42,120 nt of DNA from Clostridium thermobutyricum. Its GTDB lineage: Bacteria; Bacillota; Clostridia; Ch29. Positions 8,185 through 17,054 of the stretch are shown here, piece after piece. The stretch is taken from contig JAENYX010000019.1 of the NCBI GenBank assembly GCA_016841565.1, positions 1 through 42,120 on the forward strand, in the 5' to 3' direction. Under the pieces are notes generated by a model. That model had not been told where the DNA came from and made no database searches. It saw only the letters and a list, made by a program, of their open reading frames with translations. Each line of letters opens with the position of its first letter. Position 1 is the stretch's first letter. A program made the translations under genes and the position numbers.

Positions 8185-9231
8185 ATGAAAGGGCAAATGA
8201 AGGCTGTGGTCAAGGAGACGGCAGCTCCGGGAGGCAAGCTTGTACAGGTTGGGATACCAACGGCAGGCCCCGGAGAAATACTGGTTAAGGTGCAGGCTGC
8301 TTCAATTTGCGGTACCGATCATCACATTTATATCTGGAACGAGTGGGCCAGAGGCAGGATTAAACCGCCAAAGATAATGGGTCATGAGTTCTGCGGTGAG
8401 GTAGTCGAGGTAGGGGAGGGTGTTACTTCCATAAAAGTCGGGGACCTGGTTTCGGCCGAGACCCATATTGTATGCGGAAGGTGCCCCTTATGCCTTACCG
8501 GAAAAGGACACGTCTGTATGAATACGCACATTCTAGGGGTGGACGTGGACGGTGTCTTTGCAGAATATGCAGTTATTCCCGAGGGTAATGCCTGGGTCAA
8601 CGACAAAGACGTAGACCCAGGGCTGGCGTCCATCCAGGAGCCTCTGGGAAATGCAGTTCACACGCTACTTTCGGGGGAGATTATAGGTAAGACGGTGCTC
8701 ATAACCGGCTGCGGACCCATCGGGCTTATGGCGGTTGCTGTGGCCAGGGCGGTAGGAGCTTCTGCGGTGTTTGCCAGCGATATTAACCAGTACAGGATTG
8801 ACCTGGCGGCAAAGATGGGAGCAGACAGGGTGTTCAATGCTGCAAAGGAGGATGTTTTAAAGGGTATACTAAAGGAGACGGACGGCCATGGTGTGGATAT
8901 TGTTGCCGAAATGTCGGGCAGTATCAGTGTCATCAAGCAGTCCTTTGATATGGTAAAGCCGGGGGGGAGAATTTCACTTTTGGGTCTGCCGGCAAAACCT
9001 GTGGAGCTTGAATTGAGCGAAAATCTCATATTCAAAGGAGTAACGGTTAACGGAGTAACAGGAAGGCTTTTGTATGACACATGGTTTCAGGTTAAAGGCC
9101 TCCTGGCTTCGGGAAGGCTCAATATAGAGCCGGTTATTACCCACCGGTTTGCCCTGGAAGAATACCAAAAGGGTATGGAGCTTATGGATTCGGGCAATTG
9201 CGGGAAGGTTATACTATATCCTAACAGGTAA
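8185..9231 (+). CDS. tdh: L-threonine 3-dehydrogenase
   Basis: A 348-residue zinc-dependent medium-chain dehydrogenase that oxidises L-threonine to 2-amino-3-ketobutyrate with NAD+. It shows the catalytic zinc cysteine in SICGTDHH (about residue 38) and GHE, the structural-zinc set CGRCPLCLTGKGHVC, and the Rossmann motif GCGPIGLM. ATG at 8185 follows AGGGGGAAAA; the open frame runs upstream to 7981 but has no conserved residues there. The general family also holds other alcohol and polyol dehydrogenases, but kbl follows 12 bases later, which fixes the function. Together the two enzymes make glycine and acetyl-CoA from threonine, feeding the glycine reductase operon in this window. Confidence 0.93.
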   Translation: MKGQMKAVVKETAAPGGKLVQVGIPTAGPGEILVKVQAASICGTDHHIYIWNEWARGRIKPPKIMGHEFCGEVVEVGEGVTSIKVGDLVSAETHIVCGRCPLCLTGKGHVCMNTHILGVDVDGVFAEYAVIPEGNAWVNDKDVDPGLASIQEPLGNAVHTLLSGEIIGKTVLITGCGPIGLMAVAVARAVGASAVFASDINQYRIDLAAKMGADRVFNAAKEDVLKGILKETDGHGVDIVAEMSGSISVIKQSFDMVKPGGRISLLGLPAKPVELELSENLIFKGVTVNGVTGRLLYDTWFQVKGLLASGRLNIEPVITHRFALEEYQKGMELMDSGNCGKVILYPNR

Positions 9232-9243
9232 GGAGGAGTCCAA

Positions 9244-10431
9244 ATGTCAGGCGTGCATGAAATGCAGTATCTGAAAAACAAAATAGACCAATTGAAGGAG
9301 CAGGGAGTATACCGGATACTGCCCGAGCTCCAGGGGCCTTCGGGAGCCCTGTCGGTTATAAACGGGAGGGAAGTAATAAACTTATCTTCAAACAACTATC
9401 TTGGGTTTGCAAACCATCCGCGGCTTAAAAAGGCCGCCGTGCAGGCGGTAGAGAAATACGGTGCAGGAGCGGGAGCGGTAAGGACCATAATAGGTACCAT
9501 GGACATACATAACCGAATGGAAAGGGTATTGGCGGAATTCAAAAGGGAGCAGGCCGTTATTGTTTTCCAGTCGGGCCTTACCTGCAATTCGGGAACAATT
9601 CCGGCAGTAATGGAAGACGGGGACCTTATCATATCCGATGAACTCAACCATGCAAGCATTATTGACGGCTGCCGCCTTTCAAAGGCGGATACCGTCAGGT
9701 TTAAGCATTCGGATATGGACGACCTGGAAAGGGTGCTTAAGGAAAACGCTCACAAATACAGAAACCGCCTTATCATTACCGACGGGGTATTCAGCATGGA
9801 CGGGGATATTGCAAAGCTTCCCGAGATAGTGGAGCTTGCGGAAAAATACCAGTGCATGACTTATATAGACGATGCCCATGCCAGCGGTGTCCTGGGAGAA
9901 AGCGGCAGGGGTACGGTGGACCATTTCGGGCTTCACGGGAGGGTAGATTTTACAATAGGGACCCTTTCAAAGGCCATTGGTGTAATGGGAGGCTATGTGG
10001 CCGGCACGCAGGTGCTGGTGGATTGGCTCAAGCACAGGGGAAGGCCGTTTCTGTTCAGTACCGCCCACCCGCCGGCGGTGGTGGGAGCAGTCATTGAAGC
10101 AGTAAATATGCTTATGGAATCCACCCAGTACACAGACCGGTTGTGGGACAATGCAAGGCATTTCAAAGCCAAACTGGAGAGTCTTGGATTTAACACAGGT
10201 AAGAGTGAAACTCCAATAACGCCTGTAATAATAGGCCAGGAGGCAATGGCCGTGAAGTTCAGCGACAGGCTGTTTGAGGAGGGGGTTTTTGCTCAGGCCA
10301 TTGCATTCCCCACCGTACCCAGGGGTACCGCCAGGGTGAGGACCATAGTTACCGCCGAACATACAAAGCAGCAGCTGGACCATGCAGCCGACATATTCAG
10401 GAAGGTCGGGGAAGAGATGAAAATATTATAG
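9244..10431 (+). CDS. kbl: Glycine C-acetyltransferase (2-amino-3-ketobutyrate CoA ligase)
   Basis: A 395-residue PLP enzyme of the alpha-oxoamine synthase family. It converts 2-amino-3-ketobutyrate plus CoA to glycine and acetyl-CoA. The PLP lysine is Lys243 in [10 protein letters not shown], and the [10 protein letters not shown] stretch (about residues 210-219) carries the cofactor-binding Asp and His. ATG at 9244 follows AGGAGGAG closely. The gene is coupled to tdh and ends in a clear terminator at 10442. Relatives such as serine palmitoyltransferase or 8-amino-7-oxononanoate synthase share the fold, but the tdh neighbour and full-length match make kbl the best call. Confidence 0.95.
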   Translation: MSGVHEMQYLKNKIDQLKEQGVYRILPELQGPSGALSVINGREVINLSSNNYLGFANHPRLKKAAVQAVEKYGAGAGAVRTIIGTMDIHNRMERVLAEFKREQAVIVFQSGLTCNSGTIPAVMEDGDLIISDELNHASIIDGCRLSKADTVRFKHSDMDDLERVLKENAHKYRNRLIITDGVFSMDGDIAKLPEIVELAEKYQCMTYIDDAHASGVLGESGRGTVDHFGLHGRVDFTIGTLSKAIGVMGGYVAGTQVLVDWLKHRGRPFLFSTAHPPAVVGAVIEAVNMLMESTQYTDRLWDNARHFKAKLESLGFNTGKSETPITPVIIGQEAMAVKFSDRLFEEGVFAQAIAFPTVPRGTARVRTIVTAEHTKQQLDHAADIFRKVGEEMKIL

Positions 10432-10441
10432 GGTATAAATC

Positions 10442-10472
10442 AAAACCGCTCTCATGGCAGAGCGGTTTTTTC
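10442..10472 (+). terminator. Rho-independent terminator after kbl
   Basis: The stem ACCGCTCT (10445-10452) pairs with AGAGCGGT (10459-10466), with a 6-base loop and a following run of T. It ends the tdh-kbl transcript. The heptad repeat tract starts right at its end. Confidence 0.9.
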
Positions 10473-10527
10473 TACGAACTACGAACTAGGAACTGAAATC
10501 TGGCATTTGGCACCTATGATTACGGAT
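10472..10527 (+). repeat. Degenerate 7-bp tandem repeat tract (A)
   Basis: Eight consecutive 7-base units: CTACGAA, CTACGAA, CTAGGAA, CTGAAAT, CTGGCAT, TTGGCAC, CTATGAT, TACGGAT. The first three are nearly identical and the rest keep the period with drift. The tract directly follows the kbl terminator. The same kind of tract occurs at 24925 and 32301 (same orientation), at 24710 (opposite orientation) and, with another heptamer, at 38813-38981. Confidence 0.75.
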
Positions 10528-10544
10528 TGTGCGGGTATTACTAT

Positions 10545-10572
10545 TTGAATTGGAATATCCATCTGGTATAAT
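10545..10572 (+). promoter_or_regulatory. Sigma-A promoter for the DUF503-nth genes
   Basis: TTGAAT (10545-10550), a 16-base spacer and TATAAT (10567-10572) preceded by TGG, giving an extended -10. It lies 31 bases before the DUF503 start at 10604. Confidence 0.65.
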
Positions 10573-10603
10573 TATACTATACTTCTATGGGGGTATTGTC
10601 GAT

Positions 10604-10885
10604 ATGGTTACCGGTGTATGCAGACTTGATTTAATGCTGTACCATTCGGGAAGTTTAAAGGATAAGAGAAGAATACTCAAGAGTATAATTGATAGAATAA
10701 GGAATAAATATAATGTTTCGGTATCCGAGGTGGGCAACAACGATAAATGGCAGATTGCTTCCATCGGCTTATCCACCGTTTCCAACAGTACGGTGCAGGT
10801 GGACAGGGTACTTGATGCGGTTATTAAGTTTGTCGAAATGGATACAAGGGTTGAGATTACAAAATACCATAAAGAAATGCTATAG
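10604..10885 (+). CDS. DUF503 (YlxP-like) family protein
   Basis: A 93-residue protein matching the size and pattern of the DUF503/YlxP family (LMLYHSGSLKDKRRILKSI near the start, then VSEVGNNDKWQ). ATG at 10604 follows GGGGG; an upstream in-frame start at 10529 would lie before the promoter and adds 25 unconserved residues. In Bacillus the ylxP gene lies in the nusA-infB-rbfA region; here it stands alone in front of nth, so its usual neighbours are absent. The family is a small conserved cytoplasmic protein with no firmly established role. Spacing to nth is 21 bases, so the two are probably one transcript. Confidence 0.85.
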   Translation: MVTGVCRLDLMLYHSGSLKDKRRILKSIIDRIRNKYNVSVSEVGNNDKWQIASIGLSTVSNSTVQVDRVLDAVIKFVEMDTRVEITKYHKEML

Positions 10886-10906
10886 AAACAGTTCAGGAGG
10901 ATTATC

Positions 10907-11569
10907 ATGACACAAAAGCAAACCGATGATGGTCATAGGAACAAACGGGTGCTGGAGATATTGGAAGAAACCTATCCAAATGCCACCACCCAGCTGGAGC
11001 ACCGAAACCCCTTTCAACTGCTGGTTGCAACAATGCTTTCTGCCCAGACAACTGACAAGCAGGTAAATAAGGTAACGCCCGAACTGTTCAGAAGGTTTCC
11101 GGATGCCAAGGCCCTTGCGTTGGCCCATATAGATGAGATAGAAGACATAATTAAGACCTGCGGATTTTATAAAACAAAGGCTAGAAACATAAAGGAGGCC
11201 TGCCGTATAATAACCGAGAAATACAACGGTGAGGTACCCGACAGTCTGGATGAACTTACGTGCCTTCCGGGAGTGGGAAGGAAAACGGCAAATGTAGTGT
11301 TAAGCAATGCCTTTGGAGCGGATGCCATAGCTGTTGATACGCACGTATTCAGGGTATCCAACAGGCTGGGGCTGGCCAAGGCCAAAGATGTACGGGAGAC
11401 CGAGGAACAGCTGATGGAGAACATACCCAGGGATAAATGGTCAAGGGCACACCACTGGCTGATACACCATGGGAGAAGGGTATGCAAAGCCAGAAGGCCA
11501 AAGTGCCATGAATGCCCGTTATCAGGGTTATGCCGGTTTGAGGAAAGGGGACAAACCCCTCCTTTGTAG
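10907..11569 (+). CDS. nth: Endonuclease III (DNA glycosylase/AP lyase)
   Basis: A 220-residue base-excision repair enzyme that removes oxidised pyrimidines and cuts the AP site. It has the helix-hairpin-helix LPGVGRKTA with catalytic Lys126, the catalytic Asp144 in AVDTHVFRV, and the C-terminal [4Fe-4S] set Cys193, Cys200, Cys203 and Cys209 with spacing C-x6-C-x2-C-x5-C. ATG at 10907 follows AGGAGG. Length and motifs are standard. Downstream, 11570-11757 holds GC-rich dyads (TGCCCCTG/CAGGGGCA and an imperfect TGCCGAT/ATTGGCA hairpin) but no T-run, so the end of this transcript is unclear. Confidence 0.97.
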   Translation: MTQKQTDDGHRNKRVLEILEETYPNATTQLEHRNPFQLLVATMLSAQTTDKQVNKVTPELFRRFPDAKALALAHIDEIEDIIKTCGFYKTKARNIKEACRIITEKYNGEVPDSLDELTCLPGVGRKTANVVLSNAFGADAIAVDTHVFRVSNRLGLAKAKDVRETEEQLMENIPRDKWSRAHHWLIHHGRRVCKARRPKCHECPLSGLCRFEERGQTPPL

Positions 11570-11757
11570 ATTTATTTTGGGGCAGGAGGAATGCCCCTGG
11601 TCCATAAGCTTTGCGGTCAGGGGCACTGTGCAGCATGGATGACTAAATGCCTGTTGTTGCAGCCGCGGCCGGTGATTGGATGCCGATTGTCGGTAAGCTG
11701 CCGACTATTGGCACTGTGGTTTTATATTATACATTAAATATGGGTGGTGAGGTCGAA

Positions 11758-13722
11758 ATGAGTGATAAACCGGCAAACAGAATATTTGCCCTGGATATAG
11801 GCACCAGAACCGTTGTGGGGGTGCTGGCACTGGGCGGTATTGACCGGGACATGCTGGAAATTATCGATATGGAAGTAATGGAGCATAAAGGCCGAAGCAT
11901 GTTTGACGGCCAAATTCATGACATTGGGCAGGTTGCACTTTTAGTAAAACAGGTTAAAGAGAAACTGGAGACAAGAAACAATTGCAGTCTGGAACATGTT
12001 TCGGTAGCGGCTGCAGGCAGGGCGCTTATAACTCACAGGGCAAGGGTGACCGAGAATGTGGAAGGGTGGCAGCCGGCGGATTCTACTTTCATTAACAGCC
12101 TTGAACTAAAGGCCATGCAGAGCTCGCAGCAGCAAATACAGAATACCTATAGGGATAATTCACAATATTATTGCGTGGGATACAGTGTTGTTGCTTATTA
12201 CCTGGACGGAATACCCATAAAAAGCCTTGAAGGCCACAGAGGAAATGAAATGGGTGTTGAGATAATATCGACTTTTCTGCCAAGATCGGTGGTAGACAGT
12301 CTTTACATGGTTATGGAAAGAGCGGGGCTGGAAGTTATAAACCTGACATTGGAGCCCATAGCAGCCATTGCCATAGCCATTCCCGACAATCTGCGGATGC
12401 TCAACCTGGCAATGGTTGATATTGGTGCCGGAACATCCGATATAGCCATAGCCAGAGGCGGTACAATATCGGCTTATTCCATGGTATCGGTTGCGGGGGA
12501 TGAAGTCACCGAGAGTATTGCCCAGAATTTTCTGGTGGATTTTCAGACGGCCGAAAGGGTGAAAACGCAAATATGTTCAGGTGGTGAGGTTATTGCCTGT
12601 AAGGACATAATGGGCAGCCAGATTGAAATAAACCGGGAAGAGCTTTTTGCGAGTATCATGCCTGCGGTGGGGAGATTGGCCGATGAGATAACACATAGTA
12701 TTTTAGAGTACAATCAGGGACCTCCCAAGGCATTGTTTTGCGTAGGGGGAGGCAGCCTGGTGCCCGGTTTGAAGGAAAGCCTTTCTTCACGGCTGGGGAT
12801 TCCCATTGATAGGGTGGGCATTAAAGGCCTGGAGGAAAGCGGCCAGCTGAAAATATCGGCACCGGGCTTTTCGGGACCTGAGTACATAACCCCGGCAGGC
12901 ATTGCGCTGACGGGTTATAAGGCTACCGGTGATTACTTCATTAGCGTGACGGTAAATGGAAAAGACCTTAGATTGCTGAATACCAAAAAAACCACAATAA
13001 GCGATGCTTTGTTGTATATTGATTATGCTCCAAGAAAATTGATACCTTCCAGGGGAGAGGGGATAAGGTTTTACCTGAACGGAGAGGTCAGAGAAGCAAA
13101 GGGTAAGCCGGGAGCCGCTGCCGTAATCAGATTGAATGGCCAGGAGGCCGGTCTGGATTCGGTATTGGAAAATGGCAGCGTAGTGGAAGTCCAGGAGGCA
13201 ACCGCCGGCGGCAAAGCCAGACCAACGGTAGCCGAAATAATACAGGAGGAATCCTGTCAGATTATACTTGAGGATAAAAGGATTGCCCTGCCCGTCAAGT
13301 GGACATTAAACGGAGAACAAGCATCAACCGATGAGTTCATAAATGAAGGTGACAACCTTGAGATTATCCGAATAAGGACTTTGGGAGAGTTTATTGATAC
13401 ATGCGGACTGCCGCGGGAAGGTTATACTTATAGTGTAAACGGAAGAAAGGCCTCCTTTGAGCATATATTGAATGACGGAGACAACGTTGTGCCCTTGGAA
13501 AAAGGTCCGGATAAAACAATAACCATAGTGGTAAACGATCGGGAATTGAAGCTTCCCTACAGGGATAAACCATATATTTTTGTAGACCTTTTTAATTTTA
13601 TGGATTTTGATATTGACAGGGCCAAAGGGAAAATAGACCTTGCAATAAACGGGAAAAGGGCGGGGTATACAGATATGGTTAAGGATGGGGATGATGTACA
13701 GATACATTGGAGCAGAGTGTAA
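11758..13722 (+). CDS. FtsA-like actin-fold ATPase with C-terminal beta-grasp-like repeats
   Basis: A 654-residue protein. The first ~400 residues form an FtsA/PilM-type actin-fold ATPase: phosphate-1 ALDIGTRTV near residue 12, phosphate-2 MVDIGAGTSDIAI near 220, and the adenosine loop VGGGSLVPG near 328. The last ~250 residues are unlike FtsA. They carry a repeated pattern, N-G-x2-A followed by (E/D)GD-x-(V/L), at about 457, 516, 559 and 628, resembling ThiS/ubiquitin-like beta-grasp ends. ATG at 11758 follows GGTGAGG; the frame upstream to 11647 lacks support. No ftsZ, ftsQ or pil genes are near, so it is not the canonical divisome FtsA. Comparable long FtsA-domain proteins occur in Clostridia, with unclear role, perhaps in cell shape or envelope assembly. 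Confidence 0.8.
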   Translation: MSDKPANRIFALDIGTRTVVGVLALGGIDRDMLEIIDMEVMEHKGRSMFDGQIHDIGQVALLVKQVKEKLETRNNCSLEHVSVAAAGRALITHRARVTENVEGWQPADSTFINSLELKAMQSSQQQIQNTYRDNSQYYCVGYSVVAYYLDGIPIKSLEGHRGNEMGVEIISTFLPRSVVDSLYMVMERAGLEVINLTLEPIAAIAIAIPDNLRMLNLAMVDIGAGTSDIAIARGGTISAYSMVSVAGDEVTESIAQNFLVDFQTAERVKTQICSGGEVIACKDIMGSQIEINREELFASIMPAVGRLADEITHSILEYNQGPPKALFCVGGGSLVPGLKESLSSRLGIPIDRVGIKGLEESGQLKISAPGFSGPEYITPAGIALTGYKATGDYFISVTVNGKDLRLLNTKKTTISDALLYIDYAPRKLIPSRGEGIRFYLNGEVREAKGKPGAAAVIRLNGQEAGLDSVLENGSVVEVQEATAGGKARPTVAEIIQEESCQIILEDKRIALPVKWTLNGEQASTDEFINEGDNLEIIRIRTLGEFIDTCGLPREGYTYSVNGRKASFEHILNDGDNVVPLEKGPDKTITIVVNDRELKLPYRDKPYIFVDLFNFMDFDIDRAKGKIDLAINGKRAGYTDMVKDGDDVQIHWSRV

Positions 13723-13801
13723 TTCCTGAAGGTGTCTTATAATTATGTCCCGAGTTGGACATCTGTAGTTAATACTAATTGACAGATGGGAGTAGAGGCT
13801 A

Positions 13802-14470
13802 ATGAGCGATGCATTATTTCAGGTTAAGCTCAAGTGTCCGGTTTGCGGAGAATCTTTCAGTACCACCAGGGTAAGGAGCAGCAGGTGCGCAGTGGACAGA
13901 AGGGATAGCGATTTCTGTGTATATTACAAAGAGCACAACCCTATTTTTTACGAGCCGGTGGTATGTGTGCGGTGCGGATACGCAGCTATGTACAGCAGTT
14001 TTGATGAAATAAGCAAGGAGGATATCAGGGATTTACTGGTAAATATTGGAGCAAAATGGAGCCCCAGGGATTTTGGAGGGGAGAGAAGTATCCAGGAAGC
14101 ATTGGACTCATACAAACTGGTGCTGCTCTGCAGCCAATTGCGCAAGGGTGTGACGGTTGGAGAATTTGCTGCTCTATGTATGAGACTGGCCTGGCTGAAC
14201 AGAATAAAGGGAAACCGGGAGGAAGAAAAAAGATTTCTCGGTTATGCGTTGGAGCACTACATGTCCGTGTACGATACCGGTATAATGCCTGAAAATATGG
14301 ATGAGGTTACCCTCATATACCTGATTGGGGAGTTAAACCGCAGAGTTGGTAACGGCAGGGAAGCCGTAGAGTGGTTTAGCAGGGCGGTATCCCATCAAAT
14401 GAGTAAGAAAAAACCTTTGATTGTTAAGATGGCAAGAGAACAGTGGTCTCTGGTGAGAAATGGATCATAA
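13802..14470 (+). CDS. DUF2225 family protein with zinc-binding cysteines
   Basis: A 222-residue cytoplasmic protein. The N-terminal half has CPVCGE (Cys13, Cys16) and a later CVRCG (about residue 56), a four-cysteine set that probably binds zinc. The C-terminal half is helical and TPR-like (RLAWLNRIKGNREEEKRFL). This fits the DUF2225 family of Firmicutes, whose function is not established. ATG at 13802 has GGGAG upstream. The 79-base gap before it shows no strong regulatory element. ogt starts 13 bases after its stop. Confidence 0.85.
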   Translation: MSDALFQVKLKCPVCGESFSTTRVRSSRCAVDRRDSDFCVYYKEHNPIFYEPVVCVRCGYAAMYSSFDEISKEDIRDLLVNIGAKWSPRDFGGERSIQEALDSYKLVLLCSQLRKGVTVGEFAALCMRLAWLNRIKGNREEEKRFLGYALEHYMSVYDTGIMPENMDEVTLIYLIGELNRRVGNGREAVEWFSRAVSHQMSKKKPLIVKMAREQWSLVRNGS

Positions 14471-14483
14471 GGAGGAAAGCAGG

Positions 14484-15014
14484 ATGGAGCAGAAGATAGT
14501 ATATGGATGCTTGGATACGCCGATAGGTCAAATGCTGGCGGCAGCATCTCCCGAAGGACTGTGCCGGCTATGCCTTCCCGGAGAGACCAGGGATGGATTC
14601 TTTGAATGGATAAATAAAAACTATAGTCAGGCTGTTGTAGCGGAAGGCAGTAATGACGTCATACAGTCGGCAGAGGAACAAATGGGCGAATATTTCAAAG
14701 GCAGCAGAAAGGTCTTTGCACTTGAGCTTGACCTTAAGGGTACGGTATTTCAGAGGAGTGTATGGCAAATATTGCTGCAGATACCCTACGGAAGCACAAT
14801 GAGCTACAAAGAGGTTGCAGCGGCCCTGGACAACCCGGCTGCGGTAAGAGCGGTCGGACAGGCCAACAACAGAAACCCTATACCCATTATTGTACCTTGT
14901 CATAGGGTTATTGGGCATGACGGAAAACTTGTGGGGTATGGCGGAGGCCTTGATATCAAGTCGGACCTTTTGGCATTGGAAGGTATTAAGGTGAGAAAGG
15001 AAAGCATTGTATGA
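14484..15014 (+). CDS. ogt: Methylated-DNA-[protein]-cysteine S-methyltransferase
   Basis: A 176-residue suicide repair protein that takes the methyl group from O6-methylguanine. The active site IVPCHRVIG has acceptor Cys139, and RAVGQANNRNP is the DNA-binding helix region with the arginine finger. ATG at 14484 has GGAGGA eight bases upstream; an ATG at 14460 would overlap the previous gene. The C-terminal GYGGGLDIKSDLLALEG is typical. Its stop overlaps the cobU start (ATGA), so expression is coupled to the cobalamin genes, although the functions are unrelated. Confidence 0.95.
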   Translation: MEQKIVYGCLDTPIGQMLAAASPEGLCRLCLPGETRDGFFEWINKNYSQAVVAEGSNDVIQSAEEQMGEYFKGSRKVFALELDLKGTVFQRSVWQILLQIPYGSTMSYKEVAAALDNPAAVRAVGQANNRNPIPIIVPCHRVIGHDGKLVGYGGGLDIKSDLLALEGIKVRKESIV

Positions 15015-15571
15015 AAGGTCAGCTGGTATACATTACCGGCGGTGCCCGGAGCGGTAAGAGCACCTTTGCCGAAAGCCTTATGATGGAGCAGGGCCACAGA
15101 ATCTTATACATAGCCACTGCTGTTCCCTTTGACAGGGAGATGAAGGACAGGATAACAAGGCACAGACAGACCAGGCCTTCTTTTTGGCGTACCTTTGAAG
15201 CTTATAAAGGAATAGGGCAGCTTCTTGACAGAAGAGGGGAGAGGTTTGACGGTATAATTTTAGATTGTGTTACCGTTATGATAACAAACATTTTAATGGA
15301 GCAGGGCTGTGACGCCCATGATTGGAACCGTAAGAGGCTAAGTAGTATTGAGACGGCAGTAATGCACGAGGTGAATTCCGCCGTGGCGGGCATGCGGACT
15401 TGGGGAGATTTGGGGGTAATTGTATCTAACGAAGTTGGGATGGGTCTGGTGCCGGATAATCATCTGGGAAGGGTTTTCCGGGACATTGCCGGCCGGGTCA
15501 ACCAACTGTTGGCCGATAAGGCCGACGGGGGATATTTGCTGGTTTCAGGTATTCCAATAAAGTTAAAGTAA
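15011..15571 (+). CDS. cobU: Adenosylcobinamide kinase / adenosylcobinamide-phosphate guanylyltransferase
   Basis: A 186-residue bifunctional enzyme. It phosphorylates adenosylcobinamide and then transfers GMP from GTP to give adenosylcobinamide-GDP. The P-loop GGARSGKST is at residues 9-17, and VSNEVGMGLVPDNHLGR near residue 138 is the family signature. The ATG at 15011 overlaps the ogt stop by four bases. It begins a cobalamin nucleotide-loop block continued by cobO, cobS and cobC. Cobalamin-dependent enzymes are common in amino-acid-fermenting Clostridia, but none is visible here. Confidence 0.95.
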   Translation: MKGQLVYITGGARSGKSTFAESLMMEQGHRILYIATAVPFDREMKDRITRHRQTRPSFWRTFEAYKGIGQLLDRRGERFDGIILDCVTVMITNILMEQGCDAHDWNRKRLSSIETAVMHEVNSAVAGMRTWGDLGVIVSNEVGMGLVPDNHLGRVFRDIAGRVNQLLADKADGGYLLVSGIPIKLK

Positions 15572-15696
15572 AACTCTCATCAGCGGGGGTCGTTTTCAAT
15601 AGTGGAAAGCTCCACAAATTCCAGTGTTTGGCAATGGTATGAACTGCAGTAAGATTACCGCCGCTTGCATGGGTGGCAAAGTGAGGATGGTGCGGT

Positions 15697-16242
15697 ATGA
15701 CGGAAAAATCGCTTGGGAAAGGGCTTATACAGATATACACGGGGGATGGGAAGGGCAAAACCACCGCAGCGCTTGGTCAGGCACTGAGGGCTGTGGGCAG
15801 CGGATATAAAGTATATATGGTGCAGTTTCTAAAGGGGGGCAGGACAGGGGAATTGGCAGCAGCCAAAAAGCTGGAGCCCGACTTCAAAATATTCCGTTTT
15901 GAAAGGGACAGAGGGTTCTTTTGGACACTGGACCATGACCAAAAGGAAGAATTGAAGGCGGAGGTAAGACAGGCTTTTGAATTTATTGGGAAATTAGTTA
16001 ATGAGAAAAAGTGCGACATATTGATACTGGATGAAATAATGGGTATACTGCATAATGGATTGCTGACCCAGGATGAGGTTTGCAGTTTATTGGAAAAAAA
16101 ACCTGACAATATGGAAATAATACTAACGGGCAGAGAGGCGCCTGAAAGAATAAAGGCAATGGCCCATCTTATAACCGAGATGAAAATGATAAAACATCCC
16201 TTCGAACAGGGGATAGGCTCCAGAGAAGGGATAGAATGGTGA
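15697..16242 (+). CDS. cobO: Cob(I)alamin adenosyltransferase (CobO/BtuR type)
   Basis: A 181-residue P-loop enzyme that adds the 5'-deoxyadenosyl group from ATP to cob(I)alamin or cobinamide. The P-loop is GDGKGKTTA (residues 17-25), MVQFLKGG follows, and DILILDEIMG is the Walker B-like strand. Start: ATG 15697, in GCGGTATGACGG. The 125-base gap from cobU holds no cobalamin riboswitch that I can see and no convincing gene. cobS begins one base after this stop. The family call is firm. Confidence 0.95.
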   Translation: MTEKSLGKGLIQIYTGDGKGKTTAALGQALRAVGSGYKVYMVQFLKGGRTGELAAAKKLEPDFKIFRFERDRGFFWTLDHDQKEELKAEVRQAFEFIGKLVNEKKCDILILDEIMGILHNGLLTQDEVCSLLEKKPDNMEIILTGREAPERIKAMAHLITEMKMIKHPFEQGIGSREGIEW

Positions 16243-16243
16243 G

Positions 16244-16975
16244 ATGAAAAGACTGATTGTAATGATACAGTTTACAACCAGGATTCCCATTCCCCACAGG
16301 GGCCATATAGATGAAAAGGACCTTCAGGAGGGCATGAAGTATCTGCCCCTTGTCGGGTTAATAATAGGAGCGGTAATGTGGCTGTCTTACAGGCTGATAT
16401 TCGGCTTTGACCCGATTTTGGCGGCGGTGGCGGCGGTGCTGGCCGAAGTATATATTACCGGAGGTCTGCATATGGATGGATTGGCAGATACCTTTGACGG
16501 TTTGTACAGCAATAAAAACAAGGAGCAAATTCTTGAGGTTATGAAGGACAGCAGGCTGGGGACCCATGGAGTTTTGGTGGTTGTTGGAACGCTTATGCTC
16601 AAGGCAGCCCTGGTGAACGCCCTTTTATGGCCTCCGGCTCTGATTGCAATGCCGGTCTTTTCGAGGCTGGCTATGGTCTATGGTGCGGCCTTTTCTTCCA
16701 GCGCCAGGCAGTCGGGATTGGGATATGTATTTATAAAGGGTGTAGGGAGAAATCATGCTTTGTTGGCAAGCTTGCTAACGCTGTTGGTTACATTATATTT
16801 TTTGGGTATTGTCGGTGCTGTTGCTGCAGCGGTTTCCATGCTGGTCATATCACTTTTGTTTATAAGGGTGTGCAGCACAAGGATAGGCGGCATGACAGGG
16901 GATACATTGGGAGCTCTCGGAGAAATAGCTTCACTGGGATTTCTGGTAGTCTGCAGTATATTAACGTATTTGTGA
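16244..16975 (+). CDS. cobS: Adenosylcobinamide-GDP ribazoletransferase (cobalamin synthase)
   Basis: A 243-residue membrane protein with about six helices. It joins adenosylcobinamide-GDP to alpha-ribazole (or its phosphate), the last ring-to-loop step of cobalamin synthesis. GGLHMDGLADTFDGLYS (about residues 70-86) carries the metal-binding acidic residues, and KDSRLGTHG follows at about 104. The ATG at 16244 lies one base after the cobO stop, so translation is coupled. Length is normal for the family. Confidence 0.95.
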   Translation: MKRLIVMIQFTTRIPIPHRGHIDEKDLQEGMKYLPLVGLIIGAVMWLSYRLIFGFDPILAAVAAVLAEVYITGGLHMDGLADTFDGLYSNKNKEQILEVMKDSRLGTHGVLVVVGTLMLKAALVNALLWPPALIAMPVFSRLAMVYGAAFSSSARQSGLGYVFIKGVGRNHALLASLLTLLVTLYFLGIVGAVAAAVSMLVISLLFIRVCSTRIGGMTGDTLGALGEIASLGFLVVCSILTYL

Positions 16976-17054
16976 TCCGGCTGCGGATGGTACGGGCGCA
17001 CACCGACAGGTGACATTTTTGAAGGATGCATAAAAAAGAAAAGGTGGTATTTGT

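Noticed and set aside
10472..10527. CRISPR-like short repeats
   Set aside because: Units are 7 bases, degenerate and head to tail with no spacers; no cas gene is in the window.
11717..11735. Sigma-54 promoter at TTGGCACTGTGG before the FtsA-like gene
   Set aside because: The -24 part matches but the -12 GC is missing at the required spacing.
15572..15696. Cobalamin riboswitch in the cobU-cobO gap
   Set aside because: The gap is only 125 bases and lacks the conserved B12-box core; no gene is supported there either.
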